A stretch of DNA of 64,000 nucleotides from Anagrus nilaparvatae (GCA_022575985.1 JAKSXM010000137.1:11488001-11552000); one strand, 5' to 3'; shown: positions 25,137 to 39,309, counted from the stretch's first letter. Translations and numbers: made by a program. Notes: a model not told the origin generated them from the letters alone.

Positions 25137-26640
25137 TTAACTTTTAGAAAAATCAAGTTTATATTTTTCAAAGTCACTTATAAAATTTCCTTCAATTAAA
25201 CTCTGAACAACCCACACTGTAGAAAGTATTGGAGTTTCATAAGAATTTGCTTTAATGGTAACCCATGTAGGGCACTTTTTATTTGTTACTAAAGCCGTTG
25301 CTTCCATGAAAGTTTGGTCTAAAAAATAAATTTATTATTTGAATAATTCTTCTTAGAAAAATTAAATAAAAATATTTTATTTATAACTATACCTTCTTTT
25401 TCTAATATTATAACTACAGCTCCAGCATTTTGACAAACATTTTGCCAAACTGTTACAAATTCATCACCACATTCCAATGGAATAGCAATAACTAAAGTTT
25501 CTAAAGGTTTTTCTTTTTTTCTTTCATAGTAGTCAACGTATTTTTGTTTTTCTATACTGTAGCCAGTCGGCAAAAACTCTTCTTGTGGTACAATTGCTGC
25601 ATTCTAAACACAAAATATTTTAATTAATATCAAGATAAATTTAAATTATATCTCAAACTTACTTCTTTACAACTGCGAATCACCCATTTGTGACTATAGG
25701 AACGAATTCCAACTGACAGACACAATAAATTTGTTTTAGTACGATTAGGTGCATTTGTTATATGCATAGTATTGCAATAATTATCAGCTGGAATTAAATC
25801 AAAGTCTTTGAAAAGACACCCTCCACCAGCTAAAATTTGTTTTTCTAGGCGTTCAGTTACAAATGGCACTTTCAGCCATTCTTCTTCATACTCAGTTCCT
25901 GGCTCTGAATCCACGCTTTCATAACGATAGCGATCTAGTTTATCTGGTGATGTACATGACAAAATGAAAGACTTGCCTTTAAATATCTCTGAACCTTGTT
26001 GAGGAATCGGTCCCAACATGTCGATGATTTCTGGAGAGTCTTCTTTTTTTTGATTTTTTCCTTTCCCTTTGGTTTTTTTACCCATGCTTTTATCAGTTAC
26101 AGAACTAGTGCCCAATATGCTTATGTGGATACCTAACAATTCCTCTTCATCATCATTTTCTAAATTTGAGAGATTAGAATCACTCGTCTTGCCATCATTA
26201 ATTGGAATACTTTTGCCTCGTAGTTTCTGTTGAAAAAAAATGAAGTATAATTAAAGCTAGTAAATTCTATAATATGACTTTTGTGGGTTTATTATATTTT
26301 TTTGTCAACTTATAAACTGACTATAGCAATTATCTTTTTTTCTCAAAATCCTCTGTTTCTTGCATTGGTCTAGATCTAGTTTTTAACAAATAAATTTTAC
26401 CCTGTAAGTTTAGTTTTACGTCCAAAAGTAAAATTTGGATTTTTTTTCACTTTTAAAAATCATTTTTTTTTAAATTGATTTTACTCTTTCTTCGAAGTTA
26501 TATAAAATTTTTAAAATGTTTGCTTTAAATTTCAGGAGGTTGTTTTTAATTTTCAGAAAATTTTAGAAAACTTTGAAAACCTGTGATAAAGTTTTATTAA
26601 AGACTTGATTTTGTTAACTGTATAAATAGAAAATTTGTCA

Positions 26641-26671
<31 letters not shown>

Positions 26672-29600
26672 CTGTTCATCGTTTGTTCATGTATGAAATG
26701 TCTATAAATATGAAATAGGTAGCAATATCAAAGCATAAGCTGGAAGAGTTTAGCTTTAAAATTTTTTTCATTTTTTCTTTTCGTGATGCAAAAAGTAAAA
26801 GCAGAAAGAGTAGATACTAAAAAAAATTAGTAATTATTTTATATTCTTTACTCACCTTTCCTTGTGTTCCAGATATTGATGGTTTATTATTCACATCTAA
26901 GCTTTTATTCATGGCGCCAAGCAAACATTTCTTAGGAGTTGATACTCCTGGAGTTCCTAATCTTTTGGATCTTGTTCTACCATCTACCATATTGTCTAAA
27001 GTAACTTGACTTAAATGTTGAGGAGTAACTGGAGCACTTCCTACTTCGCTTTTAATAGCAAACTGGCTCTTAAAATCTTGAGCTTGTTCAAATGTTAAAA
27101 AGATATTGGTTATTTCTACTTCAATTTCTTGTTCTTCAGTTTGTATGACATATAGAGTGTCTTTATTTTTCTTTTTTATGTCTATTACACATCCAGGTAG
27201 CTCACACTCTTGATCATCTATAGCTGTTACAAGAGCTCCCTTCATATCTTGAGGAATTGGAACAATAAAATCTCGTACCAAGTCTTTGTTTTTATTATCA
27301 TAAAAACTGACCTGAAAAAATAAAAATATGTCATTATTAAAATTAAAACCTAATTTTAATTTTAATTTAATATTTTTTTACCTTATACTTGTTTTTATTT
27401 ACACTGCTTACGATTCCAGGATAATAATTGTTATCAGACCATTTGGCAAATACTTGTGCATCGATCAATTCGTCATTAATTGTTTCTGATACATTAGATG
27501 AGTTACTCACACGAGAACTGAAGGGTCTAGGTTTTTTGCTTGGTGTTATTAGTACAGCTACATCCTTACTTTTTTTATTTGAGCCTAATTTACCAACTGA
27601 ATTGTGCAATACGTTTTCCAACTTTGAATTTCTAGAGCTCCTTGATCTTTTTAAAACTCTTCCTTTTTTAACGGTTTTTAATGATGATTTTTCAAGTTCA
27701 TCTTTTGATTCTGGAGTTGATGATTTCAAATTTTTAATATTATCATGTTTTATGTCATCAACTCCTCCATTCAGTAAATCAGTTTTAATTAACTCTTCAT
27801 TTAAAGCATTAATAAATTCCATTATTAATAAACGACCATTTTTCCATTCTTTGGCTAATTTTTCACAAGCTTCCCAATTTAATAATTCTTCTGGATTTTC
27901 AATTGCTGGTTTTTTTGTATTCTTTGTGACTCCTTGCGGAATTGTGAATTGAGGATTTAGTTTTTCTTTGTTTAATATTTTTGTAGCAAGTGAAGCTGCG
28001 CTTGATGCAGAACTCGAACTGCTTACCGTTGATATGAAAGATAAACGATGTGAATTTAATTGATACGGTTGTGGATTACTATTAACAGAAGCTGGAGAAT
28101 GGTCTTTATTATCTGTTTCAGAAATGTCAGCCAAACAAGCACTAGAATTATCCATATTTTTTTGCTGCGATGTTAAATGACTAGAAATACAAGGTTCACT
28201 AGTGACACTCAGTATTTCTTTTTGGCATACGTCTTTGGTGCTTTCATCAATATTGAAAGAGCATCTCAACTTTATGTTTATACTTATTTCTTTTTCAACA
28301 GTACAAGTTTTTATTTGCTCTGTATCAAAAACAGATTTATTTTTATTTCCTTCATGATCAACTAAGGAATTATCGCTGTCACTGACAACTACAACTGCGT
28401 TAGCACTCTTCAAATTGTGGTTTGGTTGTATTGTATTCGAATTTAATGAATTTTCTACATTGATACTGTGATCATTTCCATTAGTTTTTATTAAATCTGT
28501 CAGTTCATCACTCAAAGGCTCAAGAGAATTTTTAATTAATTTTTTATTACCTTTATTACCCAAGCCACAACTTACTGATTCATTTATGGCATCTAGTTTT
28601 AGTTTTTCAGAAGTTTTTGAATCATTAGTTTCATGAGACGAATCCAAAACTATCATGCTAGCTTCTTGATCAATCTCAATTAATTCTTTTGATTTAGGTT
28701 TTTTTGTTGCTGTGTCATATATAACCTCTACGCTTAATCTTGATTTTGTACTTTTATCTATTTTGCCATTTTCAATTGATTCCATGGTTTTGTTATTTAA
28801 ATGTTCAGAAATTTCGAGAGCATTTTGTTCATTTTTTGAATGTACAGAGGGGACTTTTTCTTCGCTTTCAAAATCCGTTTCCTTAGCTTCAGTATTTTCT
28901 TCTGTATCTGAACGTTTTTGATCATCCAATTCACTACCCTTAGATTCTAAGTTTGCACAAGAAGTTTTTGTATTCAACTCATTTTTAAATTCATTGGCGT
29001 TTTCTGTTTCAAGAATTAATGAACTGGTTTGTCTTGCAGTGTCTTCCTTGTTCTCAGGCATTTGTGAATTAATATCCAAGTCTTGAATTTCATCTTGAGT
29101 TTCTGTATTTTGAGAATCTAAATGATCCAATTCATTAGCAAAATTGTCGGTTCTTTCATTTCCTTTTTGACACCAATTAATGTTGGCAATTTCTTCATCT
29201 ACGCTATTCTGAGTATCAGTTGTTAATCCATTATTTCCGCAAATTTGGTTCATGTTATTTTCTTTAGTTTGATTTTCAGATGGTGTTGTTTGCAATATAA
29301 AATCTTGTATAGACTTAATACTTTCACTATCAATGTGAACAGAATTTTGTGTATTGGATTCTTGAGTTTCTGGGATAATACCTTTAGATGAATCAAAATT
29401 TGTATCGGCTTCACAGTTTTTATTATTACGACTTATCGTTACATCGTCTTGTGAGGATAACTTAGAAAACTTCTCAGGCTGTTCGATAGCAGGTGAGTGA
29501 GGTCTTTTTAAAGCATAAGATGAGCTATTTTCTGAAGATGATTTTATAAAATTATCTTGAAGATCTTCATTTGATAGATTCTCTGTTTCTTGAGCAATTT

Positions 29601-29904
29601 GAAAAAAATCTTGATCATCATTACAATTATTACTCCATTTGTTAGAATCAGAATCTTTTAAATCTTTTTGATGGCTAGCAATTTCCAGCTAAGTTTGAAA
29701 TTAAATAAATATTAGATTATTTGGTAAATAAATAAATAAAAAAAAATTTGTTACCTGTGGCAGTTCTTCGGTTAACAAGTCTTGAGAACTATCCACTAAT
29801 TCAAAATCTTGACTTTCATTGACTGTTCCAGAATGATCATTTTCATAAGAACTTAATTGGGTTTCTTGTGTCTCGGAATCAAGTGAAAAAATAGGATCTG
29901 CCAT
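25137..29904 (-). CDS. TP53BP1: 53BP1, DNA double-strand-break repair adaptor
   Basis: Six exons: 29755-29904, 27382-29688, 26856-27311, 25663-26226, 25393-25603 and 25137-25318. They join in frame to 1,289 residues. 53BP1 reads H4K20me2 and H2AK15ub at double-strand breaks and favours end joining. The first ~790 residues are low-complexity, acidic and rich in SQ/TQ sites (ETQETQ, SSQD), as expected for an ATM substrate. The tandem Tudor begins near residue 797 (FAKWSDNNYYPGIVSSVNKNKYKVSFYDNKNKDL) and keeps the aromatic W, Y and F plus the cage Asp. The UDR core VTLDNMVDGRTRSKRLG is at 922-938. Two BRCT repeats occupy about 1035-1289 (CLSVGIRSYSHKWVIRSC; LPTGYSIEKQK). It is shorter than human (about 1,970). 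Confidence 0.92.
26955..27005 (-). other. UDR motif of 53BP1
   Basis: Residues 922-938 read VTLDNMVDGRTRSKRLG. They align with the human ubiquitylation-dependent recruitment segment ISLDNLVEGKRKRRS, which contacts the H2AK15ub nucleosome. It sits about 20 residues after the second Tudor fold, as in vertebrates. Confidence 0.75.
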
Positions 29905-31457
29905 ATTTATCTCTTAATGTTTTAAAAGAAAAAGAAGTGAATTGAAATAATAAGCATATTAAATAAAATAAAATAATTTGTTGAATAGAAATAAGCATTG
30001 AAAAATATTATGATATTATTATTATACAAGAGACCTTGGTATTTATTTATTTTAAGAAAAATTATCCAGTAGTAAATGAACAATGAAATAATTTAAATTG
30101 TAATTTTTTTTACAGATTTTAGTTTAAGTTTATTGTATATGCTTTGAAATTTAAGAAATGAAGTTTGTATACACAGTTCTCGTGTGTGAATCAACGCACA
30201 CATGTATGCACGCATTTATTTATAAATTTTTAAAATTATATAAATAAAAAATTAATGCATACTGCTCGTCTTTTTTTACATAATGAAACCGTGATGAAAC
30301 CTAATGCATGCATTTTATGATAAGAATTTAGTATTTTTGGAGAATGCATAACTGCATTTATAGCTTTCCACTGTATAGTAAACAAAGTAGATAATTTAAG
30401 TCAAGTAAAATTTAGGTTTTATTAATTGAATAAATTCTTGGAGCTTCTATAAAGCCGACATACTAAAAGAATAAGAAATTACGAAAACATCAAAACATAA
30501 AGATTGTTTCAAATAGTTTTTTTACACAGTATAAATAAAAATAATAAATTTTCCCAAAAATCATGCGAATTTACATGTATGTATATAAGTAATGAATAAA
30601 AAGTTTAATAATAAATTACTTACCTGATGATATTCTTGTTAAATTTATAACTTGGAAGTAGTAAGCTAAAAAAGCCGGTCTTTCTTTTTAATGCACGTTA
30701 AATTAATAAGTATAACTTCCTTTCTTATTTTTTCTTTTTCATTTTTAACTTATTATTTGTATTCATCATTATAAATACTTTATATTTATTATACAATAAG
30801 TTAATTAAAAAATTATTAAACACTTATGACAATTTCTTTTATAAGCGGTCAACACCAAGGGTCAAAACTGGTTTTTAGGAGTCAGGAGTTTTGATACGGT
30901 TATTGTGGTCCATTTGACTCCATTATTAAATACAGGCTGTACCAAAATTGCACTTTAGAAAATATGATAGTTAATTGATTTTTGTATTTTTTAGAAAATT
31001 AGAAAATTGAATTTTGCACATTGCACAATTTTATTTTACACAGAATAGATAATATTTGATTAAAATAATATAACTCACGATAACCATGACGATAACGGAT
31101 TTACATGTGCTATTCTTACAGCGTTTCAGAATAGGACGCAAATTTTTTACCTTCTTTCCTTCTCTTTTTATTTCCTCCAATAAAAATCTAATATGCTTCT
31201 CCCTTTACGAATGACCGTGTATAATTTTTAAATAACCGCGAATTCATATTTTGGAAAATTAGAACTTGCGGTAACTTGGTAATTCTTGGTAAGTATGTTC
31301 AAAAATGCTTATCTGGATTCTGGGAGATCATTTGTATAGTTGTTTTGTTTTTGTTTCGTTTATTTTTTATAATTTGGTGTAGGTAATTTTATCAATTTAC
31401 GTATCTTAATTTTATAAGTACTCTAATTTTAAAGCATCTTATAAACTTTTTAAAAAT
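29905..31457. other. Divergent region between 53BP1 and FANCD2
   Basis: The two genes start back to back, so both promoters should lie here. It is AT-rich, with a less AT-rich part near 30840-31260. No core element, RNA gene or clear inverted repeat was identified. Confidence 0.4.
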
Positions 31458-34400
31458 ATGGATAAAAGAAAATTAAAATCACGTAATTCTCTTGTAAATA
31501 AACAAGCTTTTCATTCAACTTCTGCATTACCAAATAATAATTTTGGTGATTCTGTTAGAGAAGAATTATTGTCAAGATCTATGAGTGTTGGTGGTAAAAA
31601 ACCAACTGAACAAAATAAAAGGAAAAAAATAGATGAAAGCAATAACAAAGACGACGACGAATCAAATTCTGATACAGCTACAAAAAGTCCATTTCCAGAA
31701 AAAATAATGAATAGCAAAAAAAAAAAGAAAAGATGCATAGAATCCGACAATGAAAATAACATCAGTAGTGATGAAGAAACAGAAAGTTTAGAATGCCTCG
31801 GTAATGTAAAAGAAAAAAGTAAATCTCTTGCATCAAATAAATCAAGAAAAAGATCAAATGAATCAGATAATAACGATGACAGTACTAATAACGGTGGCAA
31901 ATCATACATTAATAATATCTTGGCCGAATGGGATAAAAGTAGTGACAAAAGCCCTTCAAAATCGTCTACTTCAAGTCAAGGCTTCAGAGAACCCAGAGAA
32001 AAAAGTCGAAGAACAAAGCTAAGAGCCCCAGTTCTTCCAAAAAGTCAGAATTCATCATCAAAATTTACAATAGAAAAAAGAAACAACGAAAAAAAAAATT
32101 CAAAGGGAAGCTATATGAGTTCATTTGATTCTCAAATTTTAAAAACTCCTGAAAAATCACAAAGTAAAATAGCTGCCAATAAATCACCAGAAAGAAAAAC
32201 CAATTCAAATAAAAAGAATTTAAAAAATATATTATCAAAAGTGGCATCTAAATCAACTAATGAAGGTCAAAATAATAAATCTTTAATTGATAATATAGAA
32301 AGTGATGCTGAAACTGAAATGTCATTTTCTGATGATGATTTGGAAAATTGCTCTGCTGCAAAAAGCTCCAAAAAATCACCACCTTGCAAAAACAAATCTC
32401 CAATAAAGAAAAAATCAGAGTCAACTCAAAATTCAATTCAACAAGTTAGAGAAACAATTTCTCCAGATTTGAGTCCAATTAAAAGTCTTAGGAGCCCTGC
32501 TAAAAACCAAGTTACTTTAAGAAGAAAGAAAATTTCTAAAGAAACTGACAGTAATTTGTTCGTTAAGTTTTTGAATAAATGTGGCATTTATCTTTCAATA
32601 GGAGATCATTTACATACAGCAAGTAAGTTTTACATACTAAATTATGTATTTTGTATTTCGACAAACTTTTTTTGATAATAGTTTATTTGCAGCTTGTGAT
32701 CCACAAGAAGTTATAAGAAAAATGAAGGATTATTTTGAAAATAAAGAAGCTAGTCCAGATGATATTATAAAATGCTGGAATGATTATATCGAAGATGAAA
32801 ATAATTTAACTAAGTCATTACACGAAATAAAAATAGAAACTAGTGATGGGGTTCAGTTACGCTCAAAAGCAACAGCTCTGTCTAAGATACTATTAAATGT
32901 TCCAAATATACAAGTTGAAGTTCTCGATACCTTATTTAGAAAGCTTGTAGATGCGGTTATTACAACGTAAAGAAAATTTATTTTAAATTCAGATGATTAA
33001 GAAACTGAATAAAAAAATTTCTTATGTTTTAGAGAATCCTCAGATGATGCACCATGGGCTCAACTAATGCTTCAACAATTTAGATTTTTAGAAAATATGA
33101 TAGATCCTGAAATCTTAGTTTCAAAACTTGAAGAACTATTGCAGTCATCTCCTGAATGGTTTCAAAGAGATATAATAGTATTCATTCCGGATATCGTGTA
33201 TGATACTCAACATCATCAAATTGCTGAAATACTCTCAAAATTAATGGAAAATAATAAAGATTTGACAAACATTATTTTAGATTGCATATACAATTTAGTA
33301 TTGGGTAATGCTTACAGAGAAGAAATTCGGCAAAAGGTTTTATCTATGCTAGAAAATGGTGTAGATAAATGTATCATTCCCTCTATTACCAGGTATAATT
33401 TATATATTAAATACTGTTTTTAATAAAAAAATGAATTAATATTTTATTTTGGATTTAAGATTTGTTTTACATAATTGTGGTAATGAAGCTACAGCTTTAA
33501 AATCTTTAAATGTATTACGTCAAATAGACATGAGACCAAGATCAAAAGAAAAAGTAAATGATTGTTATACCTATCAAGAATTCATGATCAATGCAATAAA
33601 AATGAGTTTGTTGTTATCAAAAGAAGTAGCACAAGCTGCTGTTACTTTAATAAAAAATACTGATTTAGAACCAACAAGCTTGGATGTCATTTTATTATTT
33701 TTACTATATGAAACAACATCAGCCAGAAAAAAAATGGTAGAAACAACTTTAAATTCCCATATTAAAGATGGTCATTATAAATCTGTGTTATTTCAATCAT
33801 TTTATGATGGATTTAAACAAGTAGCCAAGAAATTTCAAAATACTGCTTTGAATTTAGCGATATCTCTTCTGAAGGCAGATAATCAATCTCATATTGAATT
33901 TGGCATAGATTGGACAAGATTATTATTTGTTAATCAAGCAGATACAATGTATAAACAAAGAGAAATAATGGAAAAACTCTTAATACTAATGGGCAATAAA
34001 GATCGAACGGTAAAAAATGCATTGCAAGTGTTATGCAGAATGGCACAAGATAATAAAGAAAAACGTTATCTTGAACAGCACGCTGGTTATTTAAGGAGTT
34101 TATTAGAAAAAATTGATAATTTACCTTTTGAAGAAGTTACTACGTTGTATCATTTGTTACATGGATTGTGTACTACATCAGAAGCAGTTTCTAATATTCT
34201 TCAAGATGATTTATCAATTATTATGCAAAAACAACTATATAGTTCTAATATGCTGTAAGTATTGCATTGTTTTAAAAAAAAAGTTTTTATTAAAATTTTT
34301 TTAGAATTAATTTATTTTTTTAATTTAGAACTAAGTGCAAAGGAGTTTTAGGTGCTGTTATGGCAATAAAGCATTTATCAATGAAAACCGATACTTTAGA

Positions 34401-37388
34401 AGCAGCAGTTGAAAATTTCAGTAATAAACATTTTAATATGAATAAAAATTATAATACAATAAAAATATTTAAACATTTCTTTTATTCTAGATAAAGTTTT
34501 AACAAGCGTTAAAACTTGTGTTCGTGCCCAAGGTCTTTTTTATGATAGAATGAGTCAGATATTAATGAGTTCAAATACCATAACTCAAGAGTTTTTAGAT
34601 CGTATTACAGAATCCTTTGAAACAGAATTTATAGAAAATTGTTTGATAACAGAAGAAAATTATAAGTAAAAATTCTTTAAATATTTAATTATTTTTAAAG
34701 TTAAATTATAAAATTTATACAACTTTTTTAATTTTAATCACAAAAATTTTTTAATTTTATAGAGGTTCTTTTGTTCCTAAATATGGTTTAAACGAAGCAA
34801 AAGAAATGACCGAGAGCTACTATATAAATTTTGGTGATAGTAAAGCAGCGATTCTTATACCAGTATTATTTAGACTTTTAAGGATCTGTCATTTGAGAAG
34901 CAGTAACAACTTAGAGAGTATCAATGCAGTTTTAGGTTTTCCAGTTCTAATGCCAAATTCCAACGAAGTGTCTGAAGAAGTCATTGCTGATCATACTTTT
35001 CATTGTATTAATTGGTTTCGCGAAATAATAAGTGGATTTATAACACAAGAGGACAATTTACTGAGAGAACAAGTTTTAAAAAGATTGAGCGAATTAATGA
35101 ATTTGCAAGGTGAATTGGGAAACCTGATATCTATATGCGATAGTAGATATCAACCTTCTGCTTGCTATTTTCACTATTTTCCAATTCCACAATTTCATAA
35201 ACTAGATAAGAAAGGTGGAAAAAAAAAAGGCACTGGTAAAAAACTTAACAGGGACAAAAGCGAATCAAATACTTCTTTGAATAAAAATTCAGTACTGGAA
35301 GAATGGGAATCTTGGAAAATGGGCTCTTCTATGACAATAAAAAATCCAGCATTTTTCAGACAGTTTGATGCAAAAGTAATTTTTTATCAAAATAAAAAAA
35401 TTTTTCTTTTATTCAATTTAAATTATTTTTAGATCTTGAATCTACTAGATGTAAATATGGATATGCAAATTACACAGTCAACATCGCAACATATATCAAT
35501 AGCTCAAGTCTGCTTTATAATTAAAGAACTTTTAGGGATGTTTGAAAATGAAGTATCTGAAAGTTTTATTCGTGATTTAATACAACTATTACCAAAAATT
35601 TGTAATAAAATGCAAAAGATTATTGAAGATCTTAGAGAAAGCGATAATGAACATGAAAAAGAAGCAGTTAAATTATTTTTAAAATTATTAGCAACGATTT
35701 TTAGTTGGAAAGAATTTCAAAATTCCAGATACAATACATTATTAAGAGGTAAGTTTTTAAAGACTTAATTTTTAATTTTTGCTTATAATTATTTTAATAA
35801 TTATTATTTATTTTTAAATTCATAGATGGTTTACGAACTTTAGCAAGCATGATAAATCAGGCAAGTGGTTTGCTTAGATCCTGTAAAGATCTTGTAGCTG
35901 AAGCTTATAAATATTTTGAATCACTTGTTGATATTGTCTCACAAATATCTTTGGCTGTAGCTCTTGTAAACATGTGTTTTTGTTTGATGAAACACTCGAC
36001 GACTTTTTCAGAGTCATGTAAAAATAGACAAGGTAACATTAAATTTATTAAAATTTAAAACTTAATTAATACTTTATTTTTATGTAGCTGAAATGGCATA
36101 TTCATTCTTATGCCTTGAATGGAGAGAGGAAAGTCATGGAGCAGAATTTAAAAATTCAGTTAAGGAATTAATAAAAAGTTGGATGGAAAATGAGCCCGAT
36201 CCATTGGAAAAGACTGCCGAAGTATTAGTATGGCTTACCGAAGAAGCAGAAGATTTAGAAAAGGCTAATTCTCATTTGAAAACTTTGAGATCTGTAACCA
36301 AAGCTAATATACATATTTTAGTTAAAGAATTATTTGTAGGTCTTATCAAAGGAATTGAACAATCGTTAAAATTAGCAGAAAGGTAAGAACAAAATTAAAT
36401 ATTTGAATTTCACTAAATTGGATTAAATTGAGTTAAAAAAAATTCAAAGTTAACATTATAAATATTTTCTTAAAAATAATACAATTGAATTTCTGTAGCA
36501 AAGATGTTTAATCCGCTTCTAATGTATTGATTTATCTACTTATTTTTTTTAACAGAGATCCTGAAAGAATAAAAATCTGGTTACAAGCAGGAAGTTGTTT
36601 TGAAAGTCTTGCGACAGTTTGCAAATCTGTTAAAAATAATAATGGTATATTAGTTCATTTTCTTAGATATTCAAGTACATTATACCAAGGATTGCTAAGC
36701 AACGGTATGAAAGTTTTAGAACAAAATGTTAAATATCAACCTGAAGATGTTATGAATGTTATAAAATACTTTCAAAGTAAGAAAACTGTTTCTTTTAATA
36801 ATTTATTTTTTTATGTAATTTTAAAAATGCTTTCTTATAGGAGGCGGAAGATTATTAAGAGACATTTATGGAAGCGCTAGAAAAGATAAAAACGTGCCCT
36901 TACTTAAGTTAATGCCCTTTGCAAAAGCAAAACGTGAACAATTCATTTACAGAGTTAAGGGTTTATTAGCTTCAAATAATTCTGTTAGTGCTTTTTGGAT
37001 GGGTAATTTACTGAATAAGGATTTAGATGGAGAAGAAATTATTTCTGAGGTATGTTTTTTTGTAATCAAAAAATTTTATAGTTATTCTATACTTTTATTA
37101 AAATTTGACAATACTGCATCCAACATAAATTAAAAATTATAGAATAAAATAATATATAAATAAGAATAAATTTCTTTCTTGTTGGTTAATAAACTCAAAG
37201 ATTTTTTTAAAAATATAAAATATTTTTTTTAAAATAAATAAAAAACAATAAAATCTTAGGCTTCAGCTGAATTATCTGGTTTATCCGAAGTAGAAAACTT
37301 GAATAATACTGAAGAAGACATATCTTCAGAAATCTTAGACAATTTATCTGATGTTGACGAGGAAGAAGAACAGAACGAAGATGAATGA
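31458..37388 (+). CDS. FANCD2: FANCD2, Fanconi anaemia group D2 protein
   Basis: Thirteen exons: 31458-32622, 32693-32966, 33033-33392, 33460-34254, 34329-34420, 34491-34665, 34763-35375, 35433-35748, 35826-36032, 36088-36382, 36556-36776, 36841-37049 and 37260-37388. All phases agree, giving 1,616 residues (human about 1,451). FANCD2 pairs with FANCI as a clamp on DNA in interstrand-crosslink repair. Homology starts at NLFVKFLNKCGIYL (human SIFVKLLKISGIIL) and runs through FLENMIDPEILVSKLEELLQ, INWFREIISGFITQED, SVLEEWESWKMG and FWMGNLLNKDLDGEEI to an acidic tail (DVDEEEEQNEDE). The first ~375 residues are a Ser/Lys/Asp-rich extension; human has only about 45 before this point. The residue aligning with ubiquitinated Lys561 is Arg753. 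The gene is convergent with TANGO2, 162 nt apart. Confidence 0.93.
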
Positions 37389-37550
37389 TTGAAATACTAT
37401 ATACTTAATAGGTAGTACTCTTTCTTAAAATGATTTAGTGATAAAAATTTTATATTATTATTATTGTTACCTGAAATTTCTCTTCTGTTTGTAAAAAAAA
37501 TATTTATAAATATAATTTATTTTTCATCATTAAAAAAAAAATTAATGTTT

Positions 37551-38576
37551 TTAATCCATAACTTGATTAAATATTTGTCTTTGCCATGTTTTATCTGGCA
37601 TTAAAGTTTCTTCTACAAAAGTAACAGAATAATAATCATTTATCAATATAATGCTATGAGTTCTGGTTCCATAAGCAGCAGATTCATGTTCAACAAAAAT
37701 TGAGCTTAATTCATTATAATTTTCTGCGGATCGTTTTTTTAATTCTGGGTCAGGAAGATATCTAAAAGTTATTGTATAATACATTTAGAAATATTATAAT
37801 TATAGCTTCAAAAAGTTGCTTAAACCTTGTTTTTGATTTTAAGAAATTTAAAAGATCCTCTATTAATTGCTGTTGACTTGTGTTTGATGCCTTTTCAACA
37901 ATTTTTTTAAATTTTTCTTTTCCCTTCACAACTTTTTGGAAGGGTATATCAATTCCACTATTACCAAATCCTAAAATCTCCTTTTCCATTTCCACTGGAT
38001 CTTTGTGATTCAACAAACTACTTAAATAGTAAACTTGACTGGTTCTGGAAGAAAAAATGTCTTAAAATAATGTAATTTACAAATAATTTATAATACAATT
38101 TTTATTCAAATGGTCTGTCACCTCAAATTAACAAGTACTAAATTGTAAGGATTATACAATTGAAACTGCTGGTTTATTTTGTGTAATTTATTAGCATGAG
38201 AAATGCAAGATTCCTCTGATATCAAATAATCATTCACCAGATTTCCTCTGCTTTTTCCTTCCGAAGAAGTAGGAGATCCAGTAAGATTTAATAAAACTCC
38301 TGCTCGTTTGGTTTTTAAATTTAACGCTAACCATGTACCACCTTCTCTACCAGGTTCCATATCCATTCCTTATTTACAATTAAAACACATTTTACATAGC
38401 TTTCAGATCATGTTACTTAAAATTAATTATTTACCTCCAAGATTCCCTGACTGATTTTCCCAATAATGAGCTGGTTTAGCTGGTCTTTCATAAAATTCAT
38501 CTCGATTCGATACCAAAATCAATCGATATGAACCAGAGGAAGGATTTTGGTTACGATAAATAAATAATATACACAT
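37551..38576 (-). CDS. TANGO2: TANGO2, transport and Golgi organisation protein 2
   Basis: Four exons: 38435-38576, 38122-38368, 37826-38044 and 37551-37761, giving 272 residues (human 276). It belongs to the NRDE (DUF833) family, linked to Golgi/ER organisation, mitochondria and haem or lipid handling; the reaction is unsettled. Cys2 follows the initiator Met (MCILFI). The family signature SNRDEFYERPAKPAHYW is at residues 23-39, then GGMDMEPGREGGTWLALN, NPYNLVLVNL and YGTRTHSIILIN near the C-terminus. The start is fixed by MC at 38576. The assignment is firm. Confidence 0.94.
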
Positions 38577-39309
38577 CTTTTATATGAAATTATTTATTAA
38601 TTATAAGCTAAATACATTCATTGTAAATAATTCATTTAATTCAGTTTTACATCAAAGAAGTTAATAGGCACTTATATAAGTATATTTGTTTAACTGATAA
38701 TATTTATGAAGGTATTTTAGTAAGATTATTTTTATTATGATTAAGCTTTAATAGATAAAGAACGATAAAATTAAGAAAACAAATATTCATAAGCATACAG
38801 TGTGTCTCAGAATTTCATTTTTTAGCTATAATCACATAGTGAAAAAAACTTATAACTGGTTTGTGTTTTCACACAACCAAAGATCATGTAACATCATCGT
38901 TGTAACATGTTCTTTTACAACAGTTTGAACATATATTTCAGGATGAACATCCTGGTATATTTTCTAATTATTATAAGTCCTAAAACCAAAATCACAATAA
39001 ATTCTGAAATATAAATTATTCTAAGTCCATAAACCTTAAGTATTGTAAGTTCTTGTTCTTCAGGCCCTGACTCCCACTTCAAATCTTGCTTCAAATTATT
39101 CTACACGCAGAAAAATATTAGATAAAAATTCATGATAAAAATGTGGTATTAAATAAAACCAAAATATAGTTAATAAGATTATACTTTTGAAATTTTGCTT
39201 TTTTTCTGATGAGATTTTCAAGTGCCAACAATGTTCATATTAAGACACCCGTACGACACCCTGCTTTTCAAATGTATAAGAATTTTCGCGCCTATCGCTT
39301 GGTGCTGAC

